Shown one piece after another: positions 53,629-62,785 of a DNA stretch of 64,000 bases (position 1 is its first letter; each line of letters begins with the position of its first letter). This DNA comes from Betaproteobacteria bacterium (GTDB lineage: Bacteria > Pseudomonadota > Gammaproteobacteria > Burkholderiales > Burkholderiaceae_E), in NCBI GenBank assembly GCA_016868375.1, contig VGHA01000002.1, positions 1 to 64,000 on the forward strand. The letters are read 5' to 3'. Below the pieces are notes generated by a model, which saw only the letters and a list, made by a program, of their open reading frames with translations, did not search any database and was not told where the DNA came from. A program made the position numbers and the translations under genes.

Positions 53629-54396
53629 ATGATCATCGTGCTCTCGCCGGCAAAAACGCTGGACTTTGAAACGCCTCTCGTTACCGAGCGCTTCACGCAA
53701 CCGGACTTCCTCGAGGAGTCGGCCCAGCTGGTTCAGCGGCTCAGGAAGCTCCCTGCCACCCGGTTGGAGCAGATGATGGAGATCAGTCCGGCGCTGGCGC
53801 AGCTGAACGCTGAGCGGTTCCAGTCCTGGCAGCTTCCGTTCAGCCCCTCCAATTCGCGGCAGGCAGCGCTGGCGTTCGCTGGCGATGTGTATGAGGGCCT
53901 TGCAGCGCCCACGCTGGATGAACCAGCGCTCCAGTGGGCGCAAAGTCGGGTAAGGATCCTGTCCGGGCTCTATGGCCTGCTCCGACCGCTGGACCTGATT
54001 CAGCCTTACCGGCTCGAGATGGGCACACGGCTGGACACTGGTCGCAGCCCTGACCTGTATCGCTTCTGGGGCGACCGCCTCGCCCGCACCCTGGCCACCG
54101 AGCTCGCCGAGCATCGTCATCCGGTTCTGGTCAATCTTGCCTCCAACGAATACTTTCGAGCGGTGCCACCGAAGTCGTTGGGGCTGAGAGTCATTCAGCC
54201 CGTATTCGAAGAACGGCGCGCCTCGGGCTGGAAGGTGGTGAGTTTTTCCGCCAAGCGCGCGCGGGGCAGCATGACCCGCTATGCCATCGATCACCGGGTT
54301 GAAAATCCTGACGATCTGCGCGAATTCGATGTGGATGGATACCGCTTTGACGAGGGCGTATCGGACGCCGACACCTGGGTGTTCCGGCGCGGCTGA
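53629..54396 (+). CDS. yaaA: Peroxide-stress protein YaaA family (DUF328)
   Basis: This 255-residue protein begins MIIVLSPAKTLDF and has ALAFAGDVYEGLAAPTLDEP, RILSGLYGLLRPLDLIQPYRLEMGTRL and VVSFSAKRARGSMTRYAI, all typical of YaaA. In E. coli it limits free iron after peroxide exposure. ATG 53629 is used. The gene is convergent with murB, 23 bp apart. Confidence 0.94.
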   Translation: MIIVLSPAKTLDFETPLVTERFTQPDFLEESAQLVQRLRKLPATRLEQMMEISPALAQLNAERFQSWQLPFSPSNSRQAALAFAGDVYEGLAAPTLDEPALQWAQSRVRILSGLYGLLRPLDLIQPYRLEMGTRLDTGRSPDLYRFWGDRLARTLATELAEHRHPVLVNLASNEYFRAVPPKSLGLRVIQPVFEERRASGWKVVSFSAKRARGSMTRYAIDHRVENPDDLREFDVDGYRFDEGVSDADTWVFRRG

Positions 54397-54419
54397 TACT
54401 CGGGACATAACCCGACGCG

Positions 54420-55466
54420 TCAGACGATGACGACTTCGGGCTCGAGCGAGACGCCGAACTGTGCGGCGACCGACTCGCGAATCTCGGCGGCGAGCGCTGC
54501 GATGTCCGAGCCACGGGCGCTGCCGTGATTGACCAGTACCAGCGCGTGGTTCGCGTGAACGCCCGCATCGCCGCGCCGCACGCCCTTCCAGCCGCATCGC
54601 TCAATCAGCCAGGCTGCGGCAATTTTGATCTGACCGGGCTGGCTGGGGTCGGGATAGGCGGGCAGTTGCGGATACTGCGCCTGCAGCGATTGCGCCCGAG
54701 CGGCGCTGATGACCGGGTTACGGAAAAAGCTTCCGGCATTACCGAGCTTTGCGGGGTCAGGGAGTTTGCGCCGCCGGATGGCACAGACCGCGTCGGCGAT
54801 CTGCTCCGGTGTAGGCGGCTCAGTGCGATTGGCGAACGCTGTCCGCAGATCGGGATAGGTCAGGCGCGGGCAGGGCGTGCGCGACAGTGCGAATCGAACC
54901 GACAGAATCAACCAGCGCGACCCAGCCTGCGACCGCCGAAAGCGGCTGCTTCGGTAGGCGAATTCACAATCGGCGGCGGCGATGCGCTGCCGTTCGCCCG
55001 TGTCGAGCGATATCGCCTCAACCGAGTGCACATGTTCGCGTAGTTCAACGCCGTAGGCCCCGATATTCTGAACCGGGGCGGCGCCCACGCTGCCAGGAAT
55101 CAGGGCGAGGTTTTCGAGTCCGTACAGGCTCTGCGATAGCGTCCAGAGCACAAATTCATGCCAGGGTTCGCCTGCTGCGGCGTCGACCAGGACAGTGGGT
55201 GGCTGAACACGCTCGGCGACTGACCCCGATTCGAGAATGGTCCGGCCCCGGGTGGTGATCCTGACGATCGTCCCGTCAAAGTCGGATGCGAACAGCAGAT
55301 TGCTGCCCGCGCCGAGCAGAAGGGTTCGGCTTGCCGTGTGCGCGAGTGCCACCACCTGATCGGCGTCGGCCTCGTGTGCAAGTTCAATCAGACGCTGCGC
55401 GCGAGCGGCTACGCCGAAGGCATTGAGAGCCGACAGGTCGGCGTTGTCAGTGATGTGCAGCGACAT
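54420..55466 (-). CDS. murB: UDP-N-acetylenolpyruvoylglucosamine reductase
   Basis: This 348-residue flavoenzyme of peptidoglycan precursor synthesis has the type I (E. coli-like) layout. LGAGSNLLFASDFDGTIVRI and GLENLALIPGSVGAAPVQNIGAYG mark the FAD-binding domain. CEFAYRSSRFR, NAGSFFRNP with the proton-donating Ser, and KGVRRGDAGVHANHALVLVN follow. ATG 55466 is clear. It lies 20 bp downstream of scpA on the same strand. Confidence 0.95.
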   Translation of the reverse strand: MSLHITDNADLSALNAFGVAARAQRLIELAHEADADQVVALAHTASRTLLLGAGSNLLFASDFDGTIVRITTRGRTILESGSVAERVQPPTVLVDAAAGEPWHEFVLWTLSQSLYGLENLALIPGSVGAAPVQNIGAYGVELREHVHSVEAISLDTGERQRIAAADCEFAYRSSRFRRSQAGSRWLILSVRFALSRTPCPRLTYPDLRTAFANRTEPPTPEQIADAVCAIRRRKLPDPAKLGNAGSFFRNPVISAARAQSLQAQYPQLPAYPDPSQPGQIKIAAAWLIERCGWKGVRRGDAGVHANHALVLVNHGSARGSDIAALAAEIRESVAAQFGVSLEPEVVIV

Positions 55467-55486
55467 CCGGTGTTAGCCAGCGGCAA

Positions 55487-56413
55487 TCAGCTGGGCCGGT
55501 AGGCCAGCCGCACATAAATCGGCGCGAAGGCCTCGGCCTGGGTGATTTCAACCAGCGACTCGCGGGCAAGCTCGAGCAGCGCGATGAACGTGACCACAAT
55601 GGCCTGTGGACCCTGGTCGACTTCGAACAGGTCTTCGAACTCGGCGAATCGCCGGTTGTGCAGGTTTCTGAGGATGCGCGTCATGAAATCACGCACCGAC
55701 AACTGCTCCCGGCTGATCCGGTGATGCTGCACCAGGCTTGCCCGGCGAAGAATGTCGGCCCAGGCGTTGCGCAGATCATCCAGGCTGACCTCGGGCAGTC
55801 TGACCACGCCTTCGGTTTGCAGCATCGCCGCAGCGGGCAGGAAATCGCGCCCTGCCTGCGGCAGTGTTTCCAGGCGCTGGGCGGCAAGCTTGATGTTCTC
55901 GTATTCGATCAAGCGCCGGGCAAGCTCTGCCCGGGGGTCGGCCGCTTCTTCCTCGCCGTCGGCGCGCTTCACCGGAAGCAACATTCGCGACTTGATGTCG
56001 ATCAGCAGCGCCGCCATCAGGAGATAGTCGGCAGCAAGTTCAAGGTCGCGCTCACGGATCTGATCGATGTAAGTCAGATACTGCCGCGTGACCTCGGCCA
56101 TGGGAATATCAAAGATGTTGAAATTCTGCTTACGAATCAGATAGAGCAGCAGATCAAGTGGGCCCTCGAACGACTCCAGGTAGACCTCGAGCGCGTCGGG
56201 CGGGATGAACAGATCCTGCGGCAGAGACTCGAGTGGTGACCCGTAAAGCCGGGCCACGATGCGAAGCTCAAGCTGCTCTGGTTCGCGCGATGCCGCGCCT
56301 GCCGGTGCGGGCTCCGCCGATGTGACGATGTCGGGCGGCACCGCATGGGCCGCGCCGGCGTCTGCCGTGGCTGCCGCGTCGGTCTCAGCGGTTGACGGGG
56401 CGCCGGCAGTCAA
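55487..56413 (-). CDS. scpA: Segregation and condensation protein A
   Basis: This 308-residue kleisin-like partner of SMC has FEGPLDLLLYLIRKQNFNIFDIPMAEVTRQYL, DLELAADYLLMAALLIDIKSRMLLP and a C-terminal winged-helix region. It starts at TTG 56413, which overlaps the stop of the upstream DUF3460 gene by TTGA (coupled translation). The Ala/Pro-rich first 45 residues are not conserved. Its partner scpB is about 17 kb away on the other strand. Confidence 0.93.
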   Translation of the reverse strand: MTAGAPSTAETDAAATADAGAAHAVPPDIVTSAEPAPAGAASREPEQLELRIVARLYGSPLESLPQDLFIPPDALEVYLESFEGPLDLLLYLIRKQNFNIFDIPMAEVTRQYLTYIDQIRERDLELAADYLLMAALLIDIKSRMLLPVKRADGEEEAADPRAELARRLIEYENIKLAAQRLETLPQAGRDFLPAAAMLQTEGVVRLPEVSLDDLRNAWADILRRASLVQHHRISREQLSVRDFMTRILRNLHNRRFAEFEDLFEVDQGPQAIVVTFIALLELARESLVEITQAEAFAPIYVRLAYRPS

Positions 56414-56592
56414 GGCTTCTGCAAGTACACGTAAGGGCGCTGGGCAATTCGTGACTCACGGTTGCGGCGCGTGGTGTCCACGTCCTGTGGCTTGTCCCAC
56501 CAGATTGAGCGGCCGTCTTTTTGAGCCTGCTCGAGATGAGGACGCTGCTCGCGCAGCGTCTTGATGAATCGGGTGATGTCGGATTCGTACAT
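56410..56592 (-). CDS. DUF3460-type small protein
   Basis: The 60-residue protein begins MYESDITRFIKTLREQRPHLE and continues with WWDKPQDVD, as in the short betaproteobacterial DUF3460 family. AGGAAA is upstream of ATG 56592. It is the first gene of a DUF3460-scpA-murB run, joined to scpA by a four-base overlap. No function is known. Confidence 0.82.
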   Translation of the reverse strand: MYESDITRFIKTLREQRPHLEQAQKDGRSIWWDKPQDVDTTRRNRESRIAQRPYVYLQKP

Positions 56593-56610
56593 TCGGGTTT
56601 CCTGGGGAAT

Positions 56611-56639
56611 TTGCCTCGCGCGTGCGCAGACAGTATTAT
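56611..56639 (+). promoter_or_regulatory. Sigma-70 promoter for rpsF
   Basis: TTGCCT at 56611-56616 and TATTAT at 56634-56639 have a 17-base spacer. Transcription would start near 56646, leaving a leader of about 226 bases before rpsF. The same TTGCCT -35 is found at tRNA-fMet. Confidence 0.6.
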
Positions 56640-56819
56640 TGACGGTTTCCTGCCGCACGGATCTTTACCGGATCAGGTCGGGGCCTTACCCGGGTTTGAT
56701 TCAGCTGACGCACCGATCCGGCGGCCGAAGGGTGGTTCATTTGCCTGAATCATACCGGGGCCAGGGGCGAACCGGACGCGTTCCGGTAACGGGAACCCGC
56801 CAGGGTCATCGCGCTTTCG

Positions 56820-56844
56820 GACAGGTCCGATGCGCAAGCCTGTC
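56820..56844 (+). promoter_or_regulatory. Hairpin in the rpsF leader, possible S6:S18 autoregulatory element
   Basis: GACAGG (56820-56825) pairs with CCTGTC (56839-56844) around a 13-base loop that contains CCG. S6:S18-binding leaders in other bacteria show a CCG next to a helix, but the second helix is not clear here. It lies about 28 bases upstream of the rpsF ATG. Confidence 0.35.
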
Positions 56845-56871
56845 GGGTTCGATCACAAAAATGGAGAGCAG

Positions 56872-57258
56872 ATGCGTCACTACGAAATCGTACTGATCGT
56901 TCACCCAGATCAGAGCGAGCAGGTCCCTGCCATGATCGACCGCTACAAGGCCATGGTCGAGGCGCAGCAGGGCAAAATCCATCGAATCGAAGACTGGGGT
57001 CGCCGCCAGCTGGCCTACCCGATTCAGAAGATGGCCAAGGCACACTACGTGCTGATGAACATCGAGTGCGGCAAAGCCGTTCTTGATGAAATCGAGCATG
57101 CATTCAAGTTCAATGATGCGGTGTTGCGTCACCTTACGCTGGTCATGAAGCGTGCTCACACCGGTCCGTCGCCGATGTGGAAGCAGATCCAGCGCGAGGA
57201 AGCCCGTAAGGTTGCAGCGGAATCGGCGCCCGCGCCCACCGCAGCGCCGCAGGTCTGA
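56872..57258 (+). CDS. rpsF: 30S ribosomal protein S6
   Basis: This 128-residue protein begins [25 protein letters not shown] and has [30 protein letters not shown], the S6 fold that pairs with S18 in the small subunit. ATG 56872 follows GGAGAGC. An Ala/Pro-rich tail extends the C-terminus. It begins rpsF-priB-rpsR-rplI. Confidence 0.97.
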   Translation: MRHYEIVLIVHPDQSEQVPAMIDRYKAMVEAQQGKIHRIEDWGRRQLAYPIQKMAKAHYVLMNIECGKAVLDEIEHAFKFNDAVLRHLTLVMKRAHTGPSPMWKQIQREEARKVAAESAPAPTAAPQV

Positions 57259-57265
57259 CGCAGGC

Positions 57266-57592
57266 TTGATCCCGGAATCGAACACGGTATTGCTGCACGC
57301 AGTGCTAACGGCTATGCAGTCGCTGCGCTACACGCCAGGCGGGGTGGCCATGATCGAAGCGGTGTTGTCGCATCGATCCACCCAGCGGGAAGGCGGGCAC
57401 CCCCGGCAGGTTGAATTTGATCTGCCAGCACGCTTCGCGGACAGGGCAGCCGAGCAGCTGTCCAAAACCGCACTGGGTAGCGTGTTGCAGGTGCGCGGTT
57501 TTCTGGCACCAAGGCGTCGTGGCAGCCGTTCGGTGCTGCTGCATGTCACCGAGTTCGAGACCGCAACATCGTCTGCAGTCGCATCAGTCTGA
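57266..57592 (+). CDS. priB: Primosomal replication protein N (PriB)
   Basis: The 108-residue OB-fold protein stimulates PriA-driven replication restart. LRYTPGGVAMIEAVLSHRS, REGGHPRQVEFDLPA, LGSVLQVRGFLAPRRRGSRSVLLHV and the position between rpsF and rpsR are diagnostic. TTG 57266 is the only start near the rpsF stop (7 bp) that gives a family-like length. Another TTG lies at 57290. No strong ribosome-binding site is present, so coupling to rpsF is likely. Confidence 0.85.
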   Translation: MIPESNTVLLHAVLTAMQSLRYTPGGVAMIEAVLSHRSTQREGGHPRQVEFDLPARFADRAAEQLSKTALGSVLQVRGFLAPRRRGSRSVLLHVTEFETATSSAVASV

Positions 57593-57624
57593 ATAATTTT
57601 CGAATTCTCTAAAGAGGCTCCATC

Positions 57625-57897
57625 ATGGTCATGCGTCGTGGCATCAAGGACAAAAAGGTCCGCCGCAACACTCAGAGCGCGCTGTTCAAGCGCCGCAAAT
57701 TCTGTCGCTTTACCGCTGAGAAGGTGGAATGGATCGACTACAAAGACGTCGATACCCTGAAAGACTTCATCACCGAAACCGGCAAGATCATTCCGGCCCG
57801 TCTAACGGGTACGCGGGCCCGCTACCAGCGCCAGCTGGGCGATGCCATCAAGCGTGCGCGGTATCTTGCGCTGCTTCCCTACACCGATAACCATTGA
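57625..57897 (+). CDS. rpsR: 30S ribosomal protein S18
   Basis: This 90-residue protein has [40 protein letters not shown] and [14 protein letters not shown], as in S18. The N-terminus is somewhat longer than the E. coli form. AAAGAGG precedes ATG 57625. It follows priB and is 10 bp ahead of rplI. Confidence 0.97.
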   Translation: MVMRRGIKDKKVRRNTQSALFKRRKFCRFTAEKVEWIDYKDVDTLKDFITETGKIIPARLTGTRARYQRQLGDAIKRARYLALLPYTDNH

Positions 57898-57907
57898 AGG
57901 GTGAACC

Positions 57908-58360
57908 ATGCAGATCATCCTGCTCGAACGCGTCGTCAACCTGGGGCAACTCGGTGATGTGGTTCGCGTCAAAGACGGCTACGCGCGTAACTTCCTGATC
58001 CCGCAGGGCAAGGCGCGTCGCGCCACCGATGCCGCGCTGAAAGAGTTCGAAGCACGTCGCGCCGAACTCGAAAAAGTGCAGTCGGACCGGCTTTCCGCAG
58101 CCCGCTCGCTTGGTGAACGTCTGTCCGGGTTCACCTGGCAGACCACTGTCAAGGCCGGCGTTGATGGCCGCCTGTTCGGCTCGGTCACCAACTTCGACGT
58201 GGCTGAGGGTCTTACCAGTCAGGGCTTCGAAGTCAGCAAAGCCATGGTTCGCATGCCTGCTGGCCCGATCAAAACGATCGGTGACCATAAGCTCGAGATC
58301 GCGCTGCACCATGACATCGTGGTTGAGGTCACCGTGTCGGTGCTGGGCGACACGGCCTGA
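57908..58360 (+). CDS. rplI: 50S ribosomal protein L9
   Basis: The 150-residue protein begins [33 protein letters not shown] and keeps the long central helix and C-terminal domain ([14 protein letters not shown]), typical of L9. It binds 23S rRNA at the L1 base region. It is followed by an intrinsic terminator at 58404. Confidence 0.97.
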   Translation: MQIILLERVVNLGQLGDVVRVKDGYARNFLIPQGKARRATDAALKEFEARRAELEKVQSDRLSAARSLGERLSGFTWQTTVKAGVDGRLFGSVTNFDVAEGLTSQGFEVSKAMVRMPAGPIKTIGDHKLEIALHHDIVVEVTVSVLGDTA

Positions 58361-58403
58361 TGCGGTGCTCAGGTCGCCGGCCGTGCGGTCGGCGGTCTGA
58401 ACC

Positions 58404-58427
58404 GGGGCGCTCGATGCGCCCCTTTTT
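58404..58427 (+). terminator. Intrinsic terminator after rplI
   Basis: GGGGCGC (58404-58410), a five-base loop and GCGCCCC (58416-58422) are followed by TTTTT. It separates the ribosomal-protein run from dnaB, which starts 51 bases later. Confidence 0.88.
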
Positions 58428-58477
58428 ATTTGCGGCGGCTTCGCCGAAAATGTCGGGATTCTTTCGGCTGACACGCG

Positions 58478-59881
58478 ATGTTCTCAGATAGCCCCGTTGA
58501 ATCCGACGCGCGTCCCGTCGATCCCGAGATCGCCGCGCTGCGGACCCCCCCGCACTCCACTGAAGCTGAGCAGGCTGTGTTGGGCGGGCTCATGCTCGAC
58601 AATACGGCGTTCGATCGCGTCGCGGACGTGCTGCGCGAGGAGGACTTCTATCGCCATGATCACCGGCTGATCTGGCGCCAGATTGCCCGTTTGATCGAGC
58701 GCAGCCAGCCAGCCGATGTGGTCACGGTGCTCGAATCCCTGCAGACCAGTGGCCATGCCGACGAAGCGGGCGGATTGGCCTATCTGAACGCGCTTGCCAC
58801 CGAGACTCCGTCCGCAGCCAATATCCGCCGATATGCCGAGATTGTTCGCGATCGCGGGGTGTTGCGCCGGCTGATCTCCACGTCCGATGAAATTGCCACC
58901 TCCGCGCTCAACCCGCAGGGGCGCGATACCCGGCAGTTGCTCGATGAGGCCGAGTCAAAAATATTCCAGATTGCCGAGGACGGCTCGCGCGGCGAGGCGG
59001 GGTTTCAACCGCTTCAGGATCTGCTTGGCAAAGTGGTCGAGCGAATCGACCAGCTTTATAACCAGGACAACACCAGCGACGTAACAGGTGTGCCAACCGG
59101 CTATGTGGATCTCGACCGAATGACCTCCGGCATGCAGCCCGGCGATCTGGTCATTGTCGCGGGGCGGCCCTCGATGGGTAAAACCAGTTTCGCGATGAAC
59201 ATCGGCGAGCACGTCGCCATTGAGCAGCAGTTGCCGGTCGCGGTATTCAGCATGGAAATGGGTGCAACCCAGCTGGCCATGCGGATGCTGTGTTCGTCCG
59301 GCAGGCTCGATCAGCAACGGATCCGTACTGGGCGCCTGGTCGATGATGACTGGCCCAGGCTCACCAGCGCGATCTCCAAGATGCAGGAGGCGCCGCTTCA
59401 TATCGACGAAACGCCCGCGCTCAACGCCCTCGAGTTGCGCGCGCGGGCGCGCCGGCTGGCCCGCCAATGCGGCAAGCTGGGGCTGGTGGTCATCGACTAC
59501 CTGCAGCTGATGTCGGCATCCACCAGTGGTGAAAACCGCGCCACCGAGATTTCAGAAATCTCGCGATCGCTGAAGGCGCTCGCAAAAGAACTCGACTGTC
59601 CGGTGATCGCGCTGTCGCAGCTGAACCGTTCGCTGGAGCAACGCCCGAACAAGCGGCCGGTGATGTCCGATCTGCGCGAGTCCGGCGCCATCGAGCAGGA
59701 CGCGGACGTGATCATTTTTATTTACCGCGATGAGGTCTACAACCCGGATTCCACCGATAAGGGAACGGCTGAAATCATCATCGGCAAGCAGCGAAACGGC
59801 CCGATCGGCACCGTGCGCCTCACGTTTGTGGGCGCCTATACAAAGTTCGAAAACTTCATCTCAGGCAGCGCCGCCGCCTGA
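58478..59881 (+). CDS. dnaB: Replicative DNA helicase DnaB
   Basis: This 467-residue hexameric helicase has an N-terminal domain (HSTEAEQAVLGGLMLDN) and a RecA-like core. Walker A is GRPSMGKTSFAMN at about 227, Walker B is in VIDYLQLMSA, and DLRESGAIEQDADVIIF follows. No intein is present. ATG 58478 is used; no clear ribosome-binding site was seen. It unwinds DNA at the fork and loads with DnaC-like or other loaders. Confidence 0.97.
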   Translation: MFSDSPVESDARPVDPEIAALRTPPHSTEAEQAVLGGLMLDNTAFDRVADVLREEDFYRHDHRLIWRQIARLIERSQPADVVTVLESLQTSGHADEAGGLAYLNALATETPSAANIRRYAEIVRDRGVLRRLISTSDEIATSALNPQGRDTRQLLDEAESKIFQIAEDGSRGEAGFQPLQDLLGKVVERIDQLYNQDNTSDVTGVPTGYVDLDRMTSGMQPGDLVIVAGRPSMGKTSFAMNIGEHVAIEQQLPVAVFSMEMGATQLAMRMLCSSGRLDQQRIRTGRLVDDDWPRLTSAISKMQEAPLHIDETPALNALELRARARRLARQCGKLGLVVIDYLQLMSASTSGENRATEISEISRSLKALAKELDCPVIALSQLNRSLEQRPNKRPVMSDLRESGAIEQDADVIIFIYRDEVYNPDSTDKGTAEIIIGKQRNGPIGTVRLTFVGAYTKFENFISGSAAA

Positions 59882-59895
59882 GTGCGGGGCTAGGG

Positions 59896-61611
59896 CTACA
59901 GGGCCTCGGCGGCGAAGTCGGCGAGCCTCGAGCGCTCGCCCCGTTGCAGGGTCACGTGGCCTGAATGGGCCCAGCCTTTGAACCGATCCACCACGTAGGT
60001 GAGGCCCGATGAGCCCTCGGTCAGGTAGGGCGTATCGATTTGCGCGATGTTGCCCAGACACACCACTTTGGTGCCCGGACCGGCGCGGGTGATCAGCGTC
60101 TTCATCTGCTTGGGCGTCAGGTTCTGCGCCTCATCGATGATCAGAAACTTGTTGATGAAGGTGCGACCACGCATGAACGATAGCGCTTTGACCTTGATTC
60201 GCGTTCGTACCAGATCGGTGGAGGCCGATCGCCCCCACTCGCCTGCCGCCGGGTCGCCCTGCAGCAGCACCTCAAGATTGTCTTCCAGCGCGCCCATCCA
60301 GGGCTGCATTTTTTCCTCTTCGGTGCCCGGCAGGTAGCCGATGTCTTCGCCCACCGGGACCGTGGCGCGGGTCATGATGATTTCGGTGTAGCGACGGCTC
60401 TCCAGCACCTGCGTGAGGCCCGCCGCCAGCGCAAGCAAGGTCTTGCCGGTGCCCGCCTGACCCAGCAGCGTCACGAAATCAATGTCGGGATCGAGCAGCA
60501 GGTTGAGCGCGAAGTTCTGCTCACGGTTGCGTGCGCCCACGCCCCAGACCGCATGGCGATGGTGGCTATGGTCTTTGAGCGTTTGCAGCACCGCGGTCTT
60601 GCCGACGATTTCGCTCACTCTGGCCATCAGCGGGGCATCGCCTTCGAGATAGACGAACTGATTGAGCACCAGCTTGCTGATCAGCGGGCCCGAAATCCGG
60701 TAGAGCGTTGCACCATTCTGCTGCCATGACTCAACGCCCTTGCCATGGCGGTCCCAGAAATCGGCGGGCAACTCGAGCGTCCCGCTGTAGAGCAGGTCGG
60801 TATCCTCGAGAACCTGATCGTTGAAGTAGTCTTCAGCGGGAAGGCCCAGCGCATGCGCCTTGATGCGCATGTTGATGTCTTTGGACACCAGTACGACTTG
60901 ACGGTCCGGGTGCTGCTCCTGCAGGGCCCGTACGACCCCAAGAATCTGATTGTCCGCTTTGCCCATCGGCAGGGATGCGGGCAGCATGGCAGCAAAAGAC
61001 TGCGTCTGGAAGAAGAGGTTGCCTGACGCGTCACGGTTGCCCAGCGACGCCAGTGGCAGACCCGCTTCAAGGTTGGCGTTGGCCGCTGCGATCAGCGCAT
61101 CGAGCGAGCGGCTGACCTGCCTGGCATTGCGAGACACCTCGGACATGCCCTTTTTGTGGCCGTCGAGTTCCTCGAGCGTCATCATCGGCAGATAGACGTC
61201 ATGCTCGGCAAACCTGAATAGGCTGCTCGGGTCATGCATCAGCACGTTGGTGTCGAGAACAAACAGCTTGGGTGGTGTGCCCGCCGCGCGAGACTGAGCG
61301 GGTTTGCTGGCGGGGGCGGGGCGTTTCGCCTTGCCGGCGCCGCGTTCTGCGTCTGCGGCGGCAACCCGGTAGGGCAGCGGCAATCCGCTACCAGGCGGCT
61401 GAACACGTGTGGGTTCGGTGATGACGGGCTTTGCCGCGGGCGCGAGATTGGCAGCCGCCACGCGCTCGCTTTTCTTTGACGGGCGGGCCGGCTTGACGGC
61501 TGCTTCGCTGGCCGCTGCGACCGCCTGGCTGGCGACGCGACTCTTGCGCGCGCCTCGCGCGGAGTCAGCGATGGTCGAGGCCGGGCCGGTCGGGGGTTTG
61601 GGGAGCGGCAT
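59896..61611 (-). CDS. PIN-domain and PhoH-like ATPase fusion
   Basis: This 571-residue protein has a basic Ala-rich N-terminus (about 1-108) and a PIN nuclease domain (KLFVLDTNVLMHDPSSL with the first metal Asp). A PhoH-type ATPase follows, with GQAGTGKTLLALAAGL at about 385, TRATVPVGEDIGYLPG and FLIIDEAQNLTPKQMKTLITR. Such PIN-PhoH fusions are RNA-linked nuclease/helicase-like proteins. ATG 61611 follows AGGA. It is convergent with dnaB, 14 bp apart. Confidence 0.92.
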   Translation of the reverse strand: MPLPKPPTGPASTIADSARGARKSRVASQAVAAASEAAVKPARPSKKSERVAAANLAPAAKPVITEPTRVQPPGSGLPLPYRVAAADAERGAGKAKRPAPASKPAQSRAAGTPPKLFVLDTNVLMHDPSSLFRFAEHDVYLPMMTLEELDGHKKGMSEVSRNARQVSRSLDALIAAANANLEAGLPLASLGNRDASGNLFFQTQSFAAMLPASLPMGKADNQILGVVRALQEQHPDRQVVLVSKDINMRIKAHALGLPAEDYFNDQVLEDTDLLYSGTLELPADFWDRHGKGVESWQQNGATLYRISGPLISKLVLNQFVYLEGDAPLMARVSEIVGKTAVLQTLKDHSHHRHAVWGVGARNREQNFALNLLLDPDIDFVTLLGQAGTGKTLLALAAGLTQVLESRRYTEIIMTRATVPVGEDIGYLPGTEEEKMQPWMGALEDNLEVLLQGDPAAGEWGRSASTDLVRTRIKVKALSFMRGRTFINKFLIIDEAQNLTPKQMKTLITRAGPGTKVVCLGNIAQIDTPYLTEGSSGLTYVVDRFKGWAHSGHVTLQRGERSRLADFAAEAL

Positions 61612-61706
61612 GATGTTCCTGAGGTGTGCGGCCTAGGGGCCGGGGCAGGACGGTTGCACGACCTTGCCTAGAAGCGGTGGATCGTGGCCTTGATGGCGGT
61701 TTTGGA

Positions 61707-62168
61707 TCAGACGGCTCGGACCGCCTCCAACACCTCAGCCGCATGCTGGGCAACCTTGACGCCGCGCCACTCACGCACCAGGCGGGCGCTGCCGTCTATC
61801 AGGAACGTGGAGCGCTCAATGCCCCGCACCTGCTTGCCGTACATGTTCTTCAGTTTCATGACGCCAAACAGTTCGCACAACGTTTCGTCTGGGTCTGACA
61901 GAAGATGGAATGGCAGGCCGAGCTTGGCGCGGAAACCCTCGTGCGAGCGCAGGCTGTCGCGCGATACGCCCAGAACCACAGCGCCTGCTTTTTCAAACTC
62001 GGCATGCAGGTCGCGGAAATCGCCGGCTTCAGAGGTGCAGCCGGGGGTGTTGTCTTTGGGGTAGAAGTAGATCACCAGCTTCTTGCCCTGGATGGCGGAC
62101 AGGCTGAATGGGCCGCCGGTTCCTTCGGAAGTGAAGTCGGCAAGCTTGGCCCCGGTCTTGAGAGTCAA
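61707..62168 (-). CDS. bcp: Peroxiredoxin, Bcp/PrxQ type
   Basis: This 153-residue thiol peroxidase reduces peroxides. The peroxidatic Cys lies in NTPGCTSEAGDFRD. The second Cys found five residues later in E. coli Bcp is replaced, so a partner or another cysteine may resolve the sulfenic acid. FYPKDNTPGCT and LLSDPDETLCELFGV are conserved. The start is TTG 62168, preceded by GGAG nine bases upstream. It sits upstream of the PhoH-fusion gene on the same strand. Confidence 0.93.
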   Translation of the reverse strand: MTLKTGAKLADFTSEGTGGPFSLSAIQGKKLVIYFYPKDNTPGCTSEAGDFRDLHAEFEKAGAVVLGVSRDSLRSHEGFRAKLGLPFHLLSDPDETLCELFGVMKLKNMYGKQVRGIERSTFLIDGSARLVREWRGVKVAQHAAEVLEAVRAV

Positions 62169-62280
62169 CGCGGTTTCTCCGGATCAGGTGTTCTGAGTGG
62201 AATGGGTCTGAATGCACCCGGCAACCGTCGAAACTTATCACAGCGGTTGAGGTTGCCCGGGTACAGACCGCAAGCCTCAC

Positions 62281-62688
62281 TCAGATTGGCAACAGGGCGG
62301 CGATGACCCGGCGACCTTCGGCCACCAGGATGTTGTAGGTTCGGCAGGCCGCCGGCGTATCCATGACATCGAGCCCGATCCGGGCGCCAGCCAGTGCCGC
62401 GCTGACGCGAGGATGTGGAAAGCGTTGCCGCACGCCAGTGCCGAGCAACACGATCTCGGGCGTGTGCGCGAGCAGTTCAGAGACGCACTGGGGGTCGATC
62501 TGCTCGAACTGGGAGACGGCCCAGTTGAGGATGGGGCCCTCGGGCAGCAGCAGCAACGCGCCCTCATGTCGTGCGCGATTGACTTCGATAAAACCCGGTC
62601 CGTAGCCGGTGACCGTATTGAGCGACGCGGGAGAGTCAGTGTGGAGTTTCAACGCGGGAACCGAATCAGGCTTGGCGGCACGAGGCAA
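62281..62688 (-). CDS. Mth938-like (DUF498) domain protein
   Basis: This 135-residue protein has the Mth938-type fold signatures: GPGFIEVNRARHEGALLLLPEG, WAVSQFEQIDPQCVSELL, PEIVLLGTGVRQRFPHP and MDTPAACRTYNILVAEGRRVIAALLP. The human relative NDUFAF3 works in complex I assembly, but the bacterial role is unknown. TTG 62688 is the likely start; downstream TTG codons are possible. It diverges from alaA. Confidence 0.82.
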   Translation of the reverse strand: MPRAAKPDSVPALKLHTDSPASLNTVTGYGPGFIEVNRARHEGALLLLPEGPILNWAVSQFEQIDPQCVSELLAHTPEIVLLGTGVRQRFPHPRVSAALAGARIGLDVMDTPAACRTYNILVAEGRRVIAALLPI

Positions 62689-62785
62689 CGCGATAAACGG
62701 CTAAAATAGCAGTTTGCATTTTCAATCGGCAAAAATTCCCTGTGCATGGCCAGCGATGCGCAGGGGGCGAGCCTTCCGACACCAA

